Shown here piece by piece: positions 19,534-29,952 of a stretch of DNA of 64,000 bases. Source of the DNA: Candidatus Cloacimonadota bacterium (GTDB lineage Bacteria; Cloacimonadota; Cloacimonadia; Cloacimonadales; Cloacimonadaceae); the NCBI GenBank assembly GCA_023421135.1, contig JAEZUG010000088.1, positions 18,643 through 82,642 of the forward strand, written 5' to 3'. The position numbers were made by a program, and so were the translations under genes. The notes under the pieces are model-generated. The model ran no database searches, had not been told where the DNA came from, and saw only the letters and a list, made by a program, of their open reading frames with translations. Position 1 is the stretch's first letter. Each line of letters opens with the position of its first letter.

Positions 19534-22500
19534 GGAAACCTCTTTCTTCAAGGGGGGAGATGCGAATCTTCTGTGCTTTCAATCTCAGTTCTCCAGATAG
19601 ATCATCCAGGTGCCTTCCTAAAACCCAGCATTCACCCTTTTGGAGTTTTGCCAACCGATTTGTCCATTCCTTCACCGGAATATCGCTAATAGCATTGTTA
19701 AGCAGTTGAGCGTGCTCCTTCATCTCATTCTCTGTAGGCTTGAAGAATAGCTTCATTTCCGCTTGAAATAGCCTACTGACCTTTGCATCAGAGACACCGC
19801 CAACTCCTTTAACAGTTTGAGTTGCTGTTATCAAGGCCAAGCCATGTTTTCTTCCTTCTGTAAGGTACTTTGCCACTGGCGCGTCGGGGCCCAGATCTAG
19901 GTTTTGAACTTCGTCTAGTACAATGACCTTGGGTAAATGCTTTCCACCATAGCTGCTAACGTAGTTGTAAAGGTCCCATAAAACAAATTCTATGATAGCT
20001 CTTGATGAGTGCTTGTCAACTTTATGGAATTGGAAGACTCTGCTTCTATTCTTTTCATCAGCAAACAGCTCATTCCATCCAATTTCCCTTCTGTCGACCA
20101 AAAAGGGTTTGCTTGTAATAAACGGTTTCAGTTTGGTGATAGTAGTCTGTACAGTGTTCTTTGTGTATAGCGGATCATCGAGGTATTCATAAAACATCTC
20201 CAGCATCTTGTCCAGATTGAATTCATCGCCATATCGTTCAATACCGGTTTGAATGACTTCAATAGTGAAAGGAAGCTGCTGGGTTCCAAGATCATAGACA
20301 TTCTTAAAAATCGAAGATACTCGCTTTGAGATTGTGATTGGAGTATCCTTGAATTTCATGCCATCCTGTTCGCTGACTTGAGCTTTGAAAGGATTGATAG
20401 GAAGTGGATCATTGTATATGAACGTCTGTCCATCACTAGTAATAATCGGTTTTGCAGCAGTCTCTATGTTGTTTGGGACAAAGCCATCTGTGTAATCTAT
20501 GACTAGGCTGTTCTGGTTCTGCCTGGCCATTTCGCATAGAAGGCATTGTATTGCGTATGTTTTACCCATTCCGGATGTGCCGAATATCACCATATGTCTG
20601 TTTGCTAAGCTATCATGCCCAAACTCCCAATAGACTTCTTTGCCACCTGTGGTTTTGCCCAGGAGAATCCTCTCAGGAATCTTGGGCAACACAATATCAT
20701 CGTCTTCCCGATGGCCTTCTTCATCCTCCTGCTCTTGCTCAGTATCAGGCTGGTCTTCCGTTGACTCCTCTTGAGGGGGCTCAGGGCTTGTTTCGTCATC
20801 CCAATTAGGCGTAGTTTCTCTTCCATCATCTTCAGGCTCATCATCGGCCCAATCTGCCAGAGAGTCACCGGGTTGAAAGTCTTCATCTTCCGGACTAGGG
20901 GGTAGGTCGATGTCTTCAATTTGCTGCATTACGTTCTCATCTTCTGATAGAGGCTCGTCCAGAAATTCAGCAATTACTCCTGTGTTTTCATCTGTAGATT
21001 GAGCAAGTACTTTGATGTAATTCCTGCCTATTGAAAACACATTAGCTTTGCCAGTAGAAGTCTCATTGTTGTTCCAAGAACCTGACTTCTTGAATGTGCC
21101 ATGCTCATCATCAATCCAGAAAGCCATCACGGAAGCGCTCCATGATATTCCGTAATCTCCTTCGGCTAGTTTCTCCAACGCTGATATGACCTGCTGTTCG
21201 TGATATTTGTCTATCCTGGCCTTAGCAGCTATCAGGCGGTGTAATTGCATCCACCAATAGCGGCGATCAGGCTTATCGTCGTCGAGATTTTGCTGCTCCT
21301 GGAAATTCGGTTTGAATGCCTTTACCAATACACTCAACCCGTTATTGATCTGGTGTTTTGCCTTAATCAACAGTTCTTCTGATTTATTCCCCATTTTACA
21401 CTCAATCAGATGCAGGTTCAGGTGCACACGGTTATCCTGACCTATGTTCGCCTTTAGCCACAGCAGATCAGGCCTTACTCCGCTTTCCGCAAAGTCGAAC
21501 CAATGCCTGTATGCATCGAGAGTCACCAGATTATCACACAACAAAGCTTCATCTCTGCCAACGATCTTGCGGGTGAGGGCATATGCCATGAAATCTCTGA
21601 TATACTGGTCTGCCGCCCCTGTAGCACGTACCAACGACAATCCGGACAATTCTTGGGCTACTTTCATGGTTCCTTTGGCTACAGCCTGATAGTCCTCCTC
21701 AGTCCATTTAGTGTCTGCTAGCAGTTGCTTGATGGAAGCTCTCAGCCTGATTTCGATGTCATTTAGTGAAAAGTGCTCGGTCGATATGGTGTAGTTTTCT
21801 TCACCTGAAATGCCCACTCCAGAGCCGAAACCAATAATCTCCCTCTGCAGCTCGCTTTTCTTGCCTGAATCTCGTATCAGGCGATCATCCACACTAGGAT
21901 CGATGCAGATTACCCACTCCGACTTGCTGTGGACCGCCCCGATCACGTCCATCCAGGGCTTGAGATCTCCAGTACCCATTACTACCGTGCCTTTTTGGGC
22001 ATTGCCACTTTTTAGGGCATGCATGCAGCCCGCTAACCGTGAGCTAATGCTGAACTGCCTATTGCTTATAATCCTGAAGCGTTTAAACTCATCAGAGGGA
22101 TTGTCTATCGTAGCTACGGCTTTCTCCAGGATGGGGTATTTGAGAGAGTGGGTTCGGATGTCCATGGGATCGACGGATTCAAACTTATCGGCGATGTTTC
22201 CTGTCCCGATAATATCATACAGGATGGTCACATCGGTGCTGAAATTATCGTTGATCATCCTCAAAAATGAGTTATGGTCGGCGGCATTGATCAATCGGTG
22301 CGAAATTGAAAACCTGCAGTTGCGGTATACTTGGAATTTGCTTTCAGTCTCAGCCGCTTCCCATCTTTCTCTCCAAAGCTCTATCCATCGGGCTATGCCG
22401 CTATCGTCAGCAGAATCGGTAAAAATACTCACACTGATATTGTAGGGCTTATTGCGCTCATTTCTAATAACGTAGTAATTCGGATCTTTTATGTTTGAAA

Positions 22501-24949
22501 GCTTCATTAGATAAGCGTGTATGGCTGCGATAATCGGTTGAATATCCTGGTTTCTATAAACGGCCAGGTTCAGTCCATCCCTGGCGTGGGGATGCAGCCT
22601 GAAATAGTCTAACAGGAGGTTGTTGAGCAGTTTGGATTCCCGGGTTTCCAAGAACATGTCCGCATCGCTCACATCGCCTATTTCATCATCGCTTTCATCA
22701 GACATCCCCAGCATCAGCCTGGTCGATTTTAGGTCATCTCCATCAATTGGATCACCTACTTTGTGGATCAGTTCATGCCCCACAACGTTGGTGTTCAGAT
22801 TGAGCCCATCATCGATCAGAATGCAGTTTATGGGTGTTCTGATATGAGAAAGGTCAAGATAGGATTGCCAAATGTGTTTTTTAAAGGCATACCGCCTCTT
22901 GTCATTTTCGGTTTCAGCTTTCACGGCATAATTGAAACAGGAGCTTTGGTAAACTACTTGGGATTGCAGCATTTCCAGCAGAGACGGGTGAAGCACCGTG
23001 ATGATCCCTGATTTCTCGTAAGCCTCACTATACCATGCTTCATTTCCATCTTTCTCTCTTTCTCTTATCACCATAAATGCTCTTAGCATCATTCCAGCCA
23101 TCGGAGATTTCAGCATCTCTTCCTGAGTGCTTATTAGGTCTAACACCTCTTCGTAATGCTGTCTCAGAACGTCCCAAACCGAGGTGTCTGTCAAAGCAGC
23201 GATCAATCCGCTTTTCTTGGCAGCTTTGATAAACAGGTGGTACTTCTCGGCAAGATTTCTATAATGGGGCAGTAGTCTATCGTCATGTTTCAGCCAAGTC
23301 CCAGACAACAGATTTCTCAGGAAAGACCCTTCTGAAGCAGAGTCTCTCAAACTGTGTAGGAAGACCCTCCGCAGCTCGTCATTGGATGAAGTTTTTAGAA
23401 TCTCGTCATAATAGGGAAGGTGGAAGAAGGGTAATACCAGCGCATGGTTTGGCCTATCCAATTCATCGGCGGCCATGTTGATCAATTCTGTTGCCAGGCG
23501 ATAGCTATGGTTGGAAGGCAGTTTCCAGGCGTATTTCCTTTCCTGCGGCTTTTCGTCTTCCTGTGCATAGAGGTTCACGCTGAAAACCAGTTCGGAGATC
23601 GCTGTCCTGCTATAGCGGAATTTAATCTCATCGCTGTCCAGGTTGCACTGAATCTCAATCTCTAGGCCATCTTTGTTCTTAAGGCAGGCATGCTGTACGA
23701 TAAAGCTGTCCAATCCGCCAATGAGCCTGTGCAAGAACTCTCTTGCCAGTTCTGAGACATCCTGGGTGGAATAGTCTCCCTCGCTGTCATCCCACTCCAT
23801 GTCGTGCTTGAACAGGTCAGCAGTTATCTCTATCCTGCTTAGATCTTCCACGCTACCATAATCTTTTGACTTTGAAAACTCTGAGAGACTGTCCCACATG
23901 GCTGTCAGTACAATTTCTACCGGGCTTCCTTCCAGGCTCTTCACGCTTGTTTTCTTCTTTTCCTGCTTTTTCTTGAATTTCAGTATCTTGTCCAAGATGA
24001 AGACGAAATCGCTTTCCAAGAGCTTCTCTTTCTCCTCTTGGTCAGCAGTCAGGACGTAGTTCTTCATCCCGCCCAAGAATTCCGTTCCGCTACTGTACGC
24101 GCCTCGAATCTGTTCATTTTCCAGGTCTTCCCAACCCTCTTCTCCGGTCTCGACGGCTTCGAGTATCCCATCAATGGCCTTTACAGCCTTCCTTTTCTGG
24201 TTTTCCTCAATGAACATGGTGTAGTTAAAGAACTCAATAGCCTTATAGACGTACGGATTGAATTTCTTGTTTCTTCTAGTATAGGGAAAGCTGGTGAAAT
24301 TGGGTAGTTGGAAATCCCGTAGCTTCGTCAAAACCACTTCTAACACTGTCGGAACGCTGTCACAGTATGATAGATCCAAGCGCTCCAGCCACTTGCTGAG
24401 GGATATCAGGTCCGCCCTGCCCTGCTCGATGATAGGGTAGAGGATGTTATCAAACACCAGCATATCTGCTTTGTTGTAAAAATCTATGCCGTTGGAACTA
24501 AGTTTATCGACAACCCACTGACTAAAACTACGAGACATTCCCGTTTCCCAAACAAACTTCAAACTACAAAGGTTGAAATCAGCTAGACTGGCGGAATCAG
24601 TAACCACATCAGACCCATAGAGGATGATCACGTTATATTTATCAGGGGGCATAGGCTCATTGCGGTAATAAGCTAGATTGTCCAGCAAGGTTATCCACCC
24701 GGCCTTATCAGCCTTATCCCTGCCCTCGTCAGTCCATTCATCGGTCAGTGTTCTGGCGACTTTGATCAGTACATTGGTATCAGCAATATTATGTAAAAAA
24801 CTGCTGATAAGGTCTGCAGTAGCTATTGTCAGATCTTCCGGGATGCTTTCCACCATGAAGATCATTTTCCCGCCCAATTCCATGGAAGGAAGCTGGGATT
24901 CTATCCTACCTGTGATGTAATCTTTGAACGAACGCGCAATGTATTTCAT
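19526..24949 (-). CDS. DptH-like HerA/FtsK-type ATPase with PD-(D/E)XK motif
   Basis: 1807 residues. The C-terminal third is a HerA-type motor: Walker A GTSGMGKT (about 1453-1462) and Walker B VIVLDEVQNL (about 1675), like DptH, the ATPase of DNA-phosphorothioation-dependent restriction. A PD-(D/E)XK-like nuclease core precedes it: Asp1161 in RPDLLWL, then Glu1183 and Lys1185 in LIECKMG. Between them and the motor lies a very acidic linker of about 80 residues (roughly 1335-1420). The N-terminal 1100 residues are unrecognised. It overlaps the DptG-position gene by four bases (ATGA) and has GGAG seven bases upstream. The DptF-G-H order supports the name, which still needs a profile search. Confidence 0.7.
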   Translation of the reverse strand: MKYIARSFKDYITGRIESQLPSMELGGKMIFMVESIPEDLTIATADLISSFLHNIADTNVLIKVARTLTDEWTDEGRDKADKAGWITLLDNLAYYRNEPMPPDKYNVIILYGSDVVTDSASLADFNLCSLKFVWETGMSRSFSQWVVDKLSSNGIDFYNKADMLVFDNILYPIIEQGRADLISLSKWLERLDLSYCDSVPTVLEVVLTKLRDFQLPNFTSFPYTRRNKKFNPYVYKAIEFFNYTMFIEENQKRKAVKAIDGILEAVETGEEGWEDLENEQIRGAYSSGTEFLGGMKNYVLTADQEEKEKLLESDFVFILDKILKFKKKQEKKKTSVKSLEGSPVEIVLTAMWDSLSEFSKSKDYGSVEDLSRIEITADLFKHDMEWDDSEGDYSTQDVSELAREFLHRLIGGLDSFIVQHACLKNKDGLEIEIQCNLDSDEIKFRYSRTAISELVFSVNLYAQEDEKPQERKYAWKLPSNHSYRLATELINMAADELDRPNHALVLPFFHLPYYDEILKTSSNDELRRVFLHSLRDSASEGSFLRNLLSGTWLKHDDRLLPHYRNLAEKYHLFIKAAKKSGLIAALTDTSVWDVLRQHYEEVLDLISTQEEMLKSPMAGMMLRAFMVIREREKDGNEAWYSEAYEKSGIITVLHPSLLEMLQSQVVYQSSCFNYAVKAETENDKRRYAFKKHIWQSYLDLSHIRTPINCILIDDGLNLNTNVVGHELIHKVGDPIDGDDLKSTRLMLGMSDESDDEIGDVSDADMFLETRESKLLNNLLLDYFRLHPHARDGLNLAVYRNQDIQPIIAAIHAYLMKLSNIKDPNYYVIRNERNKPYNISVSIFTDSADDSGIARWIELWRERWEAAETESKFQVYRNCRFSISHRLINAADHNSFLRMINDNFSTDVTILYDIIGTGNIADKFESVDPMDIRTHSLKYPILEKAVATIDNPSDEFKRFRIISNRQFSISSRLAGCMHALKSGNAQKGTVVMGTGDLKPWMDVIGAVHSKSEWVICIDPSVDDRLIRDSGKKSELQREIIGFGSGVGISGEENYTISTEHFSLNDIEIRLRASIKQLLADTKWTEEDYQAVAKGTMKVAQELSGLSLVRATGAADQYIRDFMAYALTRKIVGRDEALLCDNLVTLDAYRHWFDFAESGVRPDLLWLKANIGQDNRVHLNLHLIECKMGNKSEELLIKAKHQINNGLSVLVKAFKPNFQEQQNLDDDKPDRRYWWMQLHRLIAAKARIDKYHEQQVISALEKLAEGDYGISWSASVMAFWIDDEHGTFKKSGSWNNNETSTGKANVFSIGRNYIKVLAQSTDENTGVIAEFLDEPLSEDENVMQQIEDIDLPPSPEDEDFQPGDSLADWADDEPEDDGRETTPNWDDETSPEPPQEESTEDQPDTEQEQEDEEGHREDDDIVLPKIPERILLGKTTGGKEVYWEFGHDSLANRHMVIFGTSGMGKTYAIQCLLCEMARQNQNSLVIDYTDGFVPNNIETAAKPIITSDGQTFIYNDPLPINPFKAQVSEQDGMKFKDTPITISKRVSSIFKNVYDLGTQQLPFTIEVIQTGIERYGDEFNLDKMLEMFYEYLDDPLYTKNTVQTTITKLKPFITSKPFLVDRREIGWNELFADEKNRSRVFQFHKVDKHSSRAIIEFVLWDLYNYVSSYGGKHLPKVIVLDEVQNLDLGPDAPVAKYLTEGRKHGLALITATQTVKGVGGVSDAKVSRLFQAEMKLFFKPTENEMKEHAQLLNNAISDIPVKEWTNRLAKLQKGECWVLGRHLDDLSGELRLKAQKIRISPLEERGFHG

Positions 24950-26553
24950 GATCCAGCTCCATCATTCCCTTGGTTGGGATGCAACACCAAAGCGCAGGAA
25001 TCCGACAAATGCATCAAGAGGCCGCTTTCTGCCAGCATTTCAAGTAGCCAGGCATCTGTATCGCTGGAAAGATATACCTTTTCCACCCCCAGCCATTCGC
25101 AGCACTCGCCAAATCCAGCCTCGTCAAACACCATGCCCCACCTCGCTCTTATCAATTGTTTAAATGTTTCATATGTTATCCTCCCCTGCTGCGGTACAAT
25201 GGTAGTTACCAGCACCCTGAGTATCTGGGGAGTTAAAACAAACCGAGCCCAAGCGCCCCGCTTGGGAATCACCAAACCGGCTTGCTTTGCCATCTTTAAG
25301 AAGAACTTGTGTCCAGAACGTGTATCGGCTTCTTTGAGGATCTTCTCATCCTGAACTATATCTGTGCCCTGCATATGCGAGCGGATCGCCATATAGATGG
25401 TTTTTTCGATGTTTTTGAGGCTCTGATGCGATATCCGTTTAAGCGTCCCATTCTCCTCGTCAGACCTATTTATAGCCATATAGTAGCTGGGCCATTTTGC
25501 TTCACCATTGCTCAAACATCTGGAGCTCTGCATGATTAGATTCCTCAGGGTATGCAGCATGAATAGTGTCTCCAGGTAGTAAACGCTGTCCATCACATCC
25601 AGGCCGGATGACAGTATCCTGTTCATTTCCACTGCCAGCAGGTAGCCTTCCTGCCAGGTTGCGCTATTGCACCAACCGGCTTCCACAAACCTCGGTTGCT
25701 GTTCTTGCATGTCTGTCTTTACGGCTGTTTCAGGATCTAGCTTGTCATCGATGAACTCAGCCAGGTCATCGATAAACTTAGGACAAGCGCTAAAAAACTT
25801 TACCAGTCCCCTCTCCAAACTGTTAAGCAACTTTTCTGGCTCTAGCTCTTCTGAGCTGAATTCAAGCTTTGCATCCTGGTTCCAGGCTTGTATTGCTTCC
25901 GGGTTTTGCTTCATCGCATGGCATATCTGTAGGTATAGGAGTTCTCCTCCACCCGCAAAAAAGGCATGCTGGCTAGTTGAGAAATACTTACCCCTCGTCT
26001 CAAATAGATTGCTCCAACTGTAAGGATTAAACTTCCTAGCACTGGTTTCTTTCCAAATTGCCTCACAAGCTAGTAATGATTTAGAAAATGGTAGAAATGA
26101 CTGTGTACACCATGTTCGACCTGATCCTGCACCTTGAAAGCCTAGCAGTAAATTCTCAAGTGTCTTTACTACCTGGGTCTTATCATTGCTATCTATCCTG
26201 ATTCGTTTTTTTAGTTCCTGTATTAGCTGCGTGTAATGCTCTCTATGGGTAAGGTGTCTTGAATCCAGTCTAGACGCACTCAGAAAAGAAAACAACTTTA
26301 GATTTAACCTAGCTTTGGGTGCGTATTCAAGTTCATCATTGTTCCATTCCAATAGTTGAGTGTATGGGGGGAAAGCTGTAGCATATTCAGCAACGTCAAT
26401 TCTCTTTTTTGCCTTTATGACTAACAAGAACTCACATAATAATTCCATGCTGGTTTGATCATTGCTAAATCTGTTTCCGAAAAGCCTTATGGCAGGATTG
26501 CTCTTGTATGCTTGAACATGAACCGCATCAAACGGAAAGGTTGAGTTAGACAT
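24946..26553 (-). CDS. DptG-position protein, unknown fold
   Basis: 535 residues from ATG 26553 (GGAGG six bases upstream; a TTG three bases earlier is in frame). It is largely helical with a recognisable but unnamed central block FFAGGGELLYLQICHAM (about residues 200-216), preceded by FNPYSWSNLFETRGKYF. No P-loop or nuclease motif is visible. It lies between DptF-like and DptH-like genes with overlaps on both sides, which is the position of dptG in phosphorothioation-dependent restriction clusters; the assignment rests mostly on that position. Probably a structural or bridging subunit. Confidence 0.5.
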   Translation of the reverse strand: MSNSTFPFDAVHVQAYKSNPAIRLFGNRFSNDQTSMELLCEFLLVIKAKKRIDVAEYATAFPPYTQLLEWNNDELEYAPKARLNLKLFSFLSASRLDSRHLTHREHYTQLIQELKKRIRIDSNDKTQVVKTLENLLLGFQGAGSGRTWCTQSFLPFSKSLLACEAIWKETSARKFNPYSWSNLFETRGKYFSTSQHAFFAGGGELLYLQICHAMKQNPEAIQAWNQDAKLEFSSEELEPEKLLNSLERGLVKFFSACPKFIDDLAEFIDDKLDPETAVKTDMQEQQPRFVEAGWCNSATWQEGYLLAVEMNRILSSGLDVMDSVYYLETLFMLHTLRNLIMQSSRCLSNGEAKWPSYYMAINRSDEENGTLKRISHQSLKNIEKTIYMAIRSHMQGTDIVQDEKILKEADTRSGHKFFLKMAKQAGLVIPKRGAWARFVLTPQILRVLVTTIVPQQGRITYETFKQLIRARWGMVFDEAGFGECCEWLGVEKVYLSSDTDAWLLEMLAESGLLMHLSDSCALVLHPNQGNDGAGS

Positions 26554-28810
26554 CAAACACCTCCACTACTTGGTCGCTTATACTGAATTTCTGTCTCTTG
26601 AATCTGTTGTCATTGCGTAGTCTGACCAGCATCATATCGTCGTTTAGGGAGGCGGTTTTCTTTAGCACCTGTAGCTTAAAATGCTCCAACCGCTCTTTGT
26701 ATGCGGCGTTCAAGAGGTTTCCGATCTCACCGTAATGCCTTTGGGTTACATAATCCAAAAACGGTAAGCCCAGCCTCAGAGTTACTCCCTTAAGCACTCC
26801 CTGACCTGTTAAGGCAAGTTCAACGTATTCCGCTCCGGCCGCGTTGCTTGATCTATCAAGCTCCAGAACCACGCTCTGAGACCAGTCCAATTCGGCTATC
26901 ACGATCTGGGCGCTTTGCCGTACTTCGCTTTGCTTGCGGGACATTGTGATGTACAATCTACTGTCTTGGGTGCCCATGCCTTCTGGCATCCTCACACCGG
27001 TAAAATGCTCTTGTATAACGTGGAAGACCATGTTCGTATATTTGGCACGGTATGCTTTTTCCAATACTGACCCTTTCTGTTGCCATTCCTGCCAATACAA
27101 GATATTGGGTGAGTTTAGAAAATCGATCATTACTTGGGAGTCAGCAACTTCATCGTTCACAAAGAAATAAAGCAGCCTGCGCAATTGTCTGCGGGCTTGC
27201 TCAGGCGTAGATCCGGCTCCGCTTACAGTAAGGGATGCCATTCCTTTCTTGCGCATATCGGAAAACAGCTCCTTAACCGCAGGTAGCACCCTGATTGTGC
27301 CATGAACAGATGGCTTAAGCCAGAGATTCATCTCTATGCCGGAATTGAATATGGTGCCCAGGCTTTGCCGTTTCAGCTCCACAATCGCTTTCATCTCGCT
27401 TGCGGCGACATCTGGGCTCTTGCCATCATCACCGAACAACCTGTTAAAGAAAAGGTAATCGGATTTCATCTGAGACATCTTCTTGTGCACGTTTGCGGCA
27501 TTGATCCCGCTGCTGATGATGTAGGCTAAGTGAGATGTAAGCTGCCTGATGGTTAGCCTGGTGCCATACTCATACAAGCGCCTGTAAAGTAAGAACAGCC
27601 TATGTGTCACCTGCTCCTGGGCAGAACGGATTAGTTCCACATTATGCTTCATGGGGCAGAAACTCTCTCGTGAGCAGGAACCGCATCCTGTCCAATTATC
27701 GGGCTCCAGCATCCTCGTAAAGATATTTTCTGCCAGCTTTAGATTGTCTATATAGGCCAGATTGTAAACGATGAACTCCACTCCCGCAAATTCCACTTCA
27801 GAGGCACCTTTTTTCTGGCTAATCGCTGTCAATATCCTGCTCTCAGCCTCAACAGAATTGATTTGCCAGGTCTGTGCGTTCCCCTTGAAGAAATCCAACA
27901 GCGTTCCTGTGTTAGAAATGATCATGAATCTGCGTTGTCCGGCTTTCAATTCTTCGATCAAGGTTTGGTCCGCTTTTCCTTCTCGCTCGCTGAAATCTTT
28001 GATGATGCTTAGTCGGTGCTCTTCAATTTCCTCTCGCCTTTCAAGCGGCTTTTCTAGCATGGCAGAGAGCGGCAAGCCTCGCAATTGTTTGATGATATCT
28101 ACTGCAATAGTTGTTTTGCCATCGCCGGCATGTCCTGTTAGAATGACATGCTTGCCTGTTTTCTGTCTTAATTCCTTGTCCAGTATATGCACTAGCGGGT
28201 GCGTCGTGTGAATGGTTCCAAAGAGTGGATTTACAGCTTGTGCTTCCGCTATGGCGTTTTCATTGAAGATGTTTGTACTAATGAGGGAGGTTAGATATTC
28301 ACTGTAACACCTAACTGGTGATGCTCCCTGCTCTTTGTGATTATCGCCGTCTCCATTAAAACTAGCAAATCTATGCATTAGAGCATTTCTCAACAGGTCC
28401 CTAGAAGTCTTGTCGGATAAAACTTGCATGAATTCATCAGATAGTTGAGCATATTCTACAGTATCTTTAATTCTTCTTTTCGTAAATCTCTCTTTTAACT
28501 CGGTGATAATTCTATTAAACTCATCTTCCATACCGGGTTTTACCTTTAAAGACCAATAACCATCTTTGCTCAAAGAGTAGAACGGATATTCGATTAACGT
28601 ATCATGTTCATTCAGATCTGAATCTAGCCTTCTTATACTCAGATGAAAGTAACTTTCTAACTCTTCATCAAGGATTAAACGGTTTGTATAGATTTTCCCT
28701 TCTTCAAACAAGTCGATAATCGCAAGCACTAGCGCGAATTTATGGGGTTTTGAGTTCTGCCCAATCATCATGGGCTTGATTGCATTTGCTAATGATTTAA
28801 CGCTATTCAT
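26546..28810 (-). CDS. DptF-like ATPase with N-terminal DNA-sulfur-binding-like domain
   Basis: 754 residues. Residues 20-90 carry PHKFALVLAIIDL (22-34) and YPFYSLSKDGYW (75-86), the two signatures of the sulfur-binding domain found in phosphorothioate-specific McrA-type HNH nucleases (PHKPLLLL... and YPFW-L--DGLW). A P-loop GHAGDGKTT follows at about 226-234. A cysteine cluster (CGSC then C, about residues 370-380) may bind zinc or an iron-sulfur cluster. Its ATG overlaps the desulfurase stop (ATGA), and its end overlaps the next gene. In known systems DptF is part of the restriction complex that attacks unmodified DNA; a built-in sulfur sensor would fit self-recognition. Confidence 0.68.
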   Translation of the reverse strand: MNSVKSLANAIKPMMIGQNSKPHKFALVLAIIDLFEEGKIYTNRLILDEELESYFHLSIRRLDSDLNEHDTLIEYPFYSLSKDGYWSLKVKPGMEDEFNRIITELKERFTKRRIKDTVEYAQLSDEFMQVLSDKTSRDLLRNALMHRFASFNGDGDNHKEQGASPVRCYSEYLTSLISTNIFNENAIAEAQAVNPLFGTIHTTHPLVHILDKELRQKTGKHVILTGHAGDGKTTIAVDIIKQLRGLPLSAMLEKPLERREEIEEHRLSIIKDFSEREGKADQTLIEELKAGQRRFMIISNTGTLLDFFKGNAQTWQINSVEAESRILTAISQKKGASEVEFAGVEFIVYNLAYIDNLKLAENIFTRMLEPDNWTGCGSCSRESFCPMKHNVELIRSAQEQVTHRLFLLYRRLYEYGTRLTIRQLTSHLAYIISSGINAANVHKKMSQMKSDYLFFNRLFGDDGKSPDVAASEMKAIVELKRQSLGTIFNSGIEMNLWLKPSVHGTIRVLPAVKELFSDMRKKGMASLTVSGAGSTPEQARRQLRRLLYFFVNDEVADSQVMIDFLNSPNILYWQEWQQKGSVLEKAYRAKYTNMVFHVIQEHFTGVRMPEGMGTQDSRLYITMSRKQSEVRQSAQIVIAELDWSQSVVLELDRSSNAAGAEYVELALTGQGVLKGVTLRLGLPFLDYVTQRHYGEIGNLLNAAYKERLEHFKLQVLKKTASLNDDMMLVRLRNDNRFKRQKFSISDQVVEVFDV

Positions 28811-29949
28811 ATCGTTCCCATCCCCTCATCAACATAATGAGATAATTCTTTCTGTAACATTATTAGATCGTCTTCGGTCGTGTCTGCACTCAAGGATACC
28901 CGAAAAGTTGACACAGCTTCTTGTTCAGTAAGTCCGAGGTTTTGTATTACATGAGATATACCCAATGTACCACTATTACAAGCAGATCCATGTGAAACAC
29001 ATATACTTGAACTACTTGTTGATAAGGCATCTGCCTGGATGTATGGTATTAAAAAGCATAAGATACCAAATAGTTTTCGTTCGCCTTCTCCGATTATTCT
29101 AGCTTTTGGATAACTAGATTGAATGATGTTAGAACACAGAGAAGTTACCATTTGAAGTTTCGAACGGTAGTCGTTTTCTTGTTGTCTTATCAAGACAGCA
29201 GCTTCTCCAAAACCCACAATAGCTGGGACATTGTAAGTTCCTGGTCTAATACCCGATTCCTGTCCCCCGCCGTATAGAGGATAATCCCAAGGCCATTTAC
29301 GGCTCCCACCTTTGATGTAGAGAGCGCCAATGCCCTTGGGGCCGTAAATTTTGTGGGAACTAAAAGATGCCAGGTCACAGTCTAATTGCTGAGCATCAAA
29401 AGGCATTTTCCCAAGTGCTTGGGCGGCATCGGTATGAAACTTCGCTCCAACCCGATGGGCGATTTCTGCCAGTTCCTTCACAGGTTGTATGGTGCCTATC
29501 TCATTGTTGGCAGTATGCACGGAAACCAAGGCTGTATCTTCCGTGATCAATTTTCGGGCGATGTTGATATCCACAATTCCATTACTGGTAACAGGCAGCA
29601 AGGTTAGATCAAAACCTCTTGTGCCGAGGTTTTTGGCTGGAAGCAGCACCGATTTGTGTTCAATTGCGGACACTGCGATCTTTCGTCTTTTCTCTTTTGC
29701 GTCCAGCAATAAGGATAAGAAGATCAGGTTATTGCTTTCTGTAGCTCCTGAGGTGAAAACTATTTCACCGGGACCGCAACCGACAAACTCGGCAAGCTGC
29801 AATCTCGCTTTTTCCACCGCAGCCTTTGCCTCCCTGCCGAATGCGTGAGAGCTGCTGGGGTTTCCGAAACGGTCACGAAAGTAGGGTGCCATGGCAGCCA
29901 GGACTTGTGGGGCGCATGGCGTAGTGGCGCTATAATCTAAGTAAATCAT
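28807..29949 (-). CDS. Cysteine desulfurase (DndA/IscS/NifS-like)
   Basis: 380 residues, a PLP-dependent class V aminotransferase fold. It takes sulfur from cysteine as an enzyme persulfide; in phosphorothioation systems this feeds DndC/SspD. Seen: YLDYSATTP at the N-terminus, TSGATESNN, the PLP lysine in SSHKIYGPKGIGAL (about residue 200), and the active-site cysteine in HGSACNSG (about residue 324). Only three bases separate it from the PAPS-reductase-like gene upstream, and it overlaps the DptF-like gene downstream. This location argues for a dedicated defence role rather than general Fe-S assembly, though it could serve both. Confidence 0.92.
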   Translation of the reverse strand: MIYLDYSATTPCAPQVLAAMAPYFRDRFGNPSSSHAFGREAKAAVEKARLQLAEFVGCGPGEIVFTSGATESNNLIFLSLLLDAKEKRRKIAVSAIEHKSVLLPAKNLGTRGFDLTLLPVTSNGIVDINIARKLITEDTALVSVHTANNEIGTIQPVKELAEIAHRVGAKFHTDAAQALGKMPFDAQQLDCDLASFSSHKIYGPKGIGALYIKGGSRKWPWDYPLYGGGQESGIRPGTYNVPAIVGFGEAAVLIRQQENDYRSKLQMVTSLCSNIIQSSYPKARIIGEGERKLFGILCFLIPYIQADALSTSSSSICVSHGSACNSGTLGISHVIQNLGLTEQEAVSTFRVSLSADTTEDDLIMLQKELSHYVDEGMGTI

Positions 29950-29952
29950 AAT

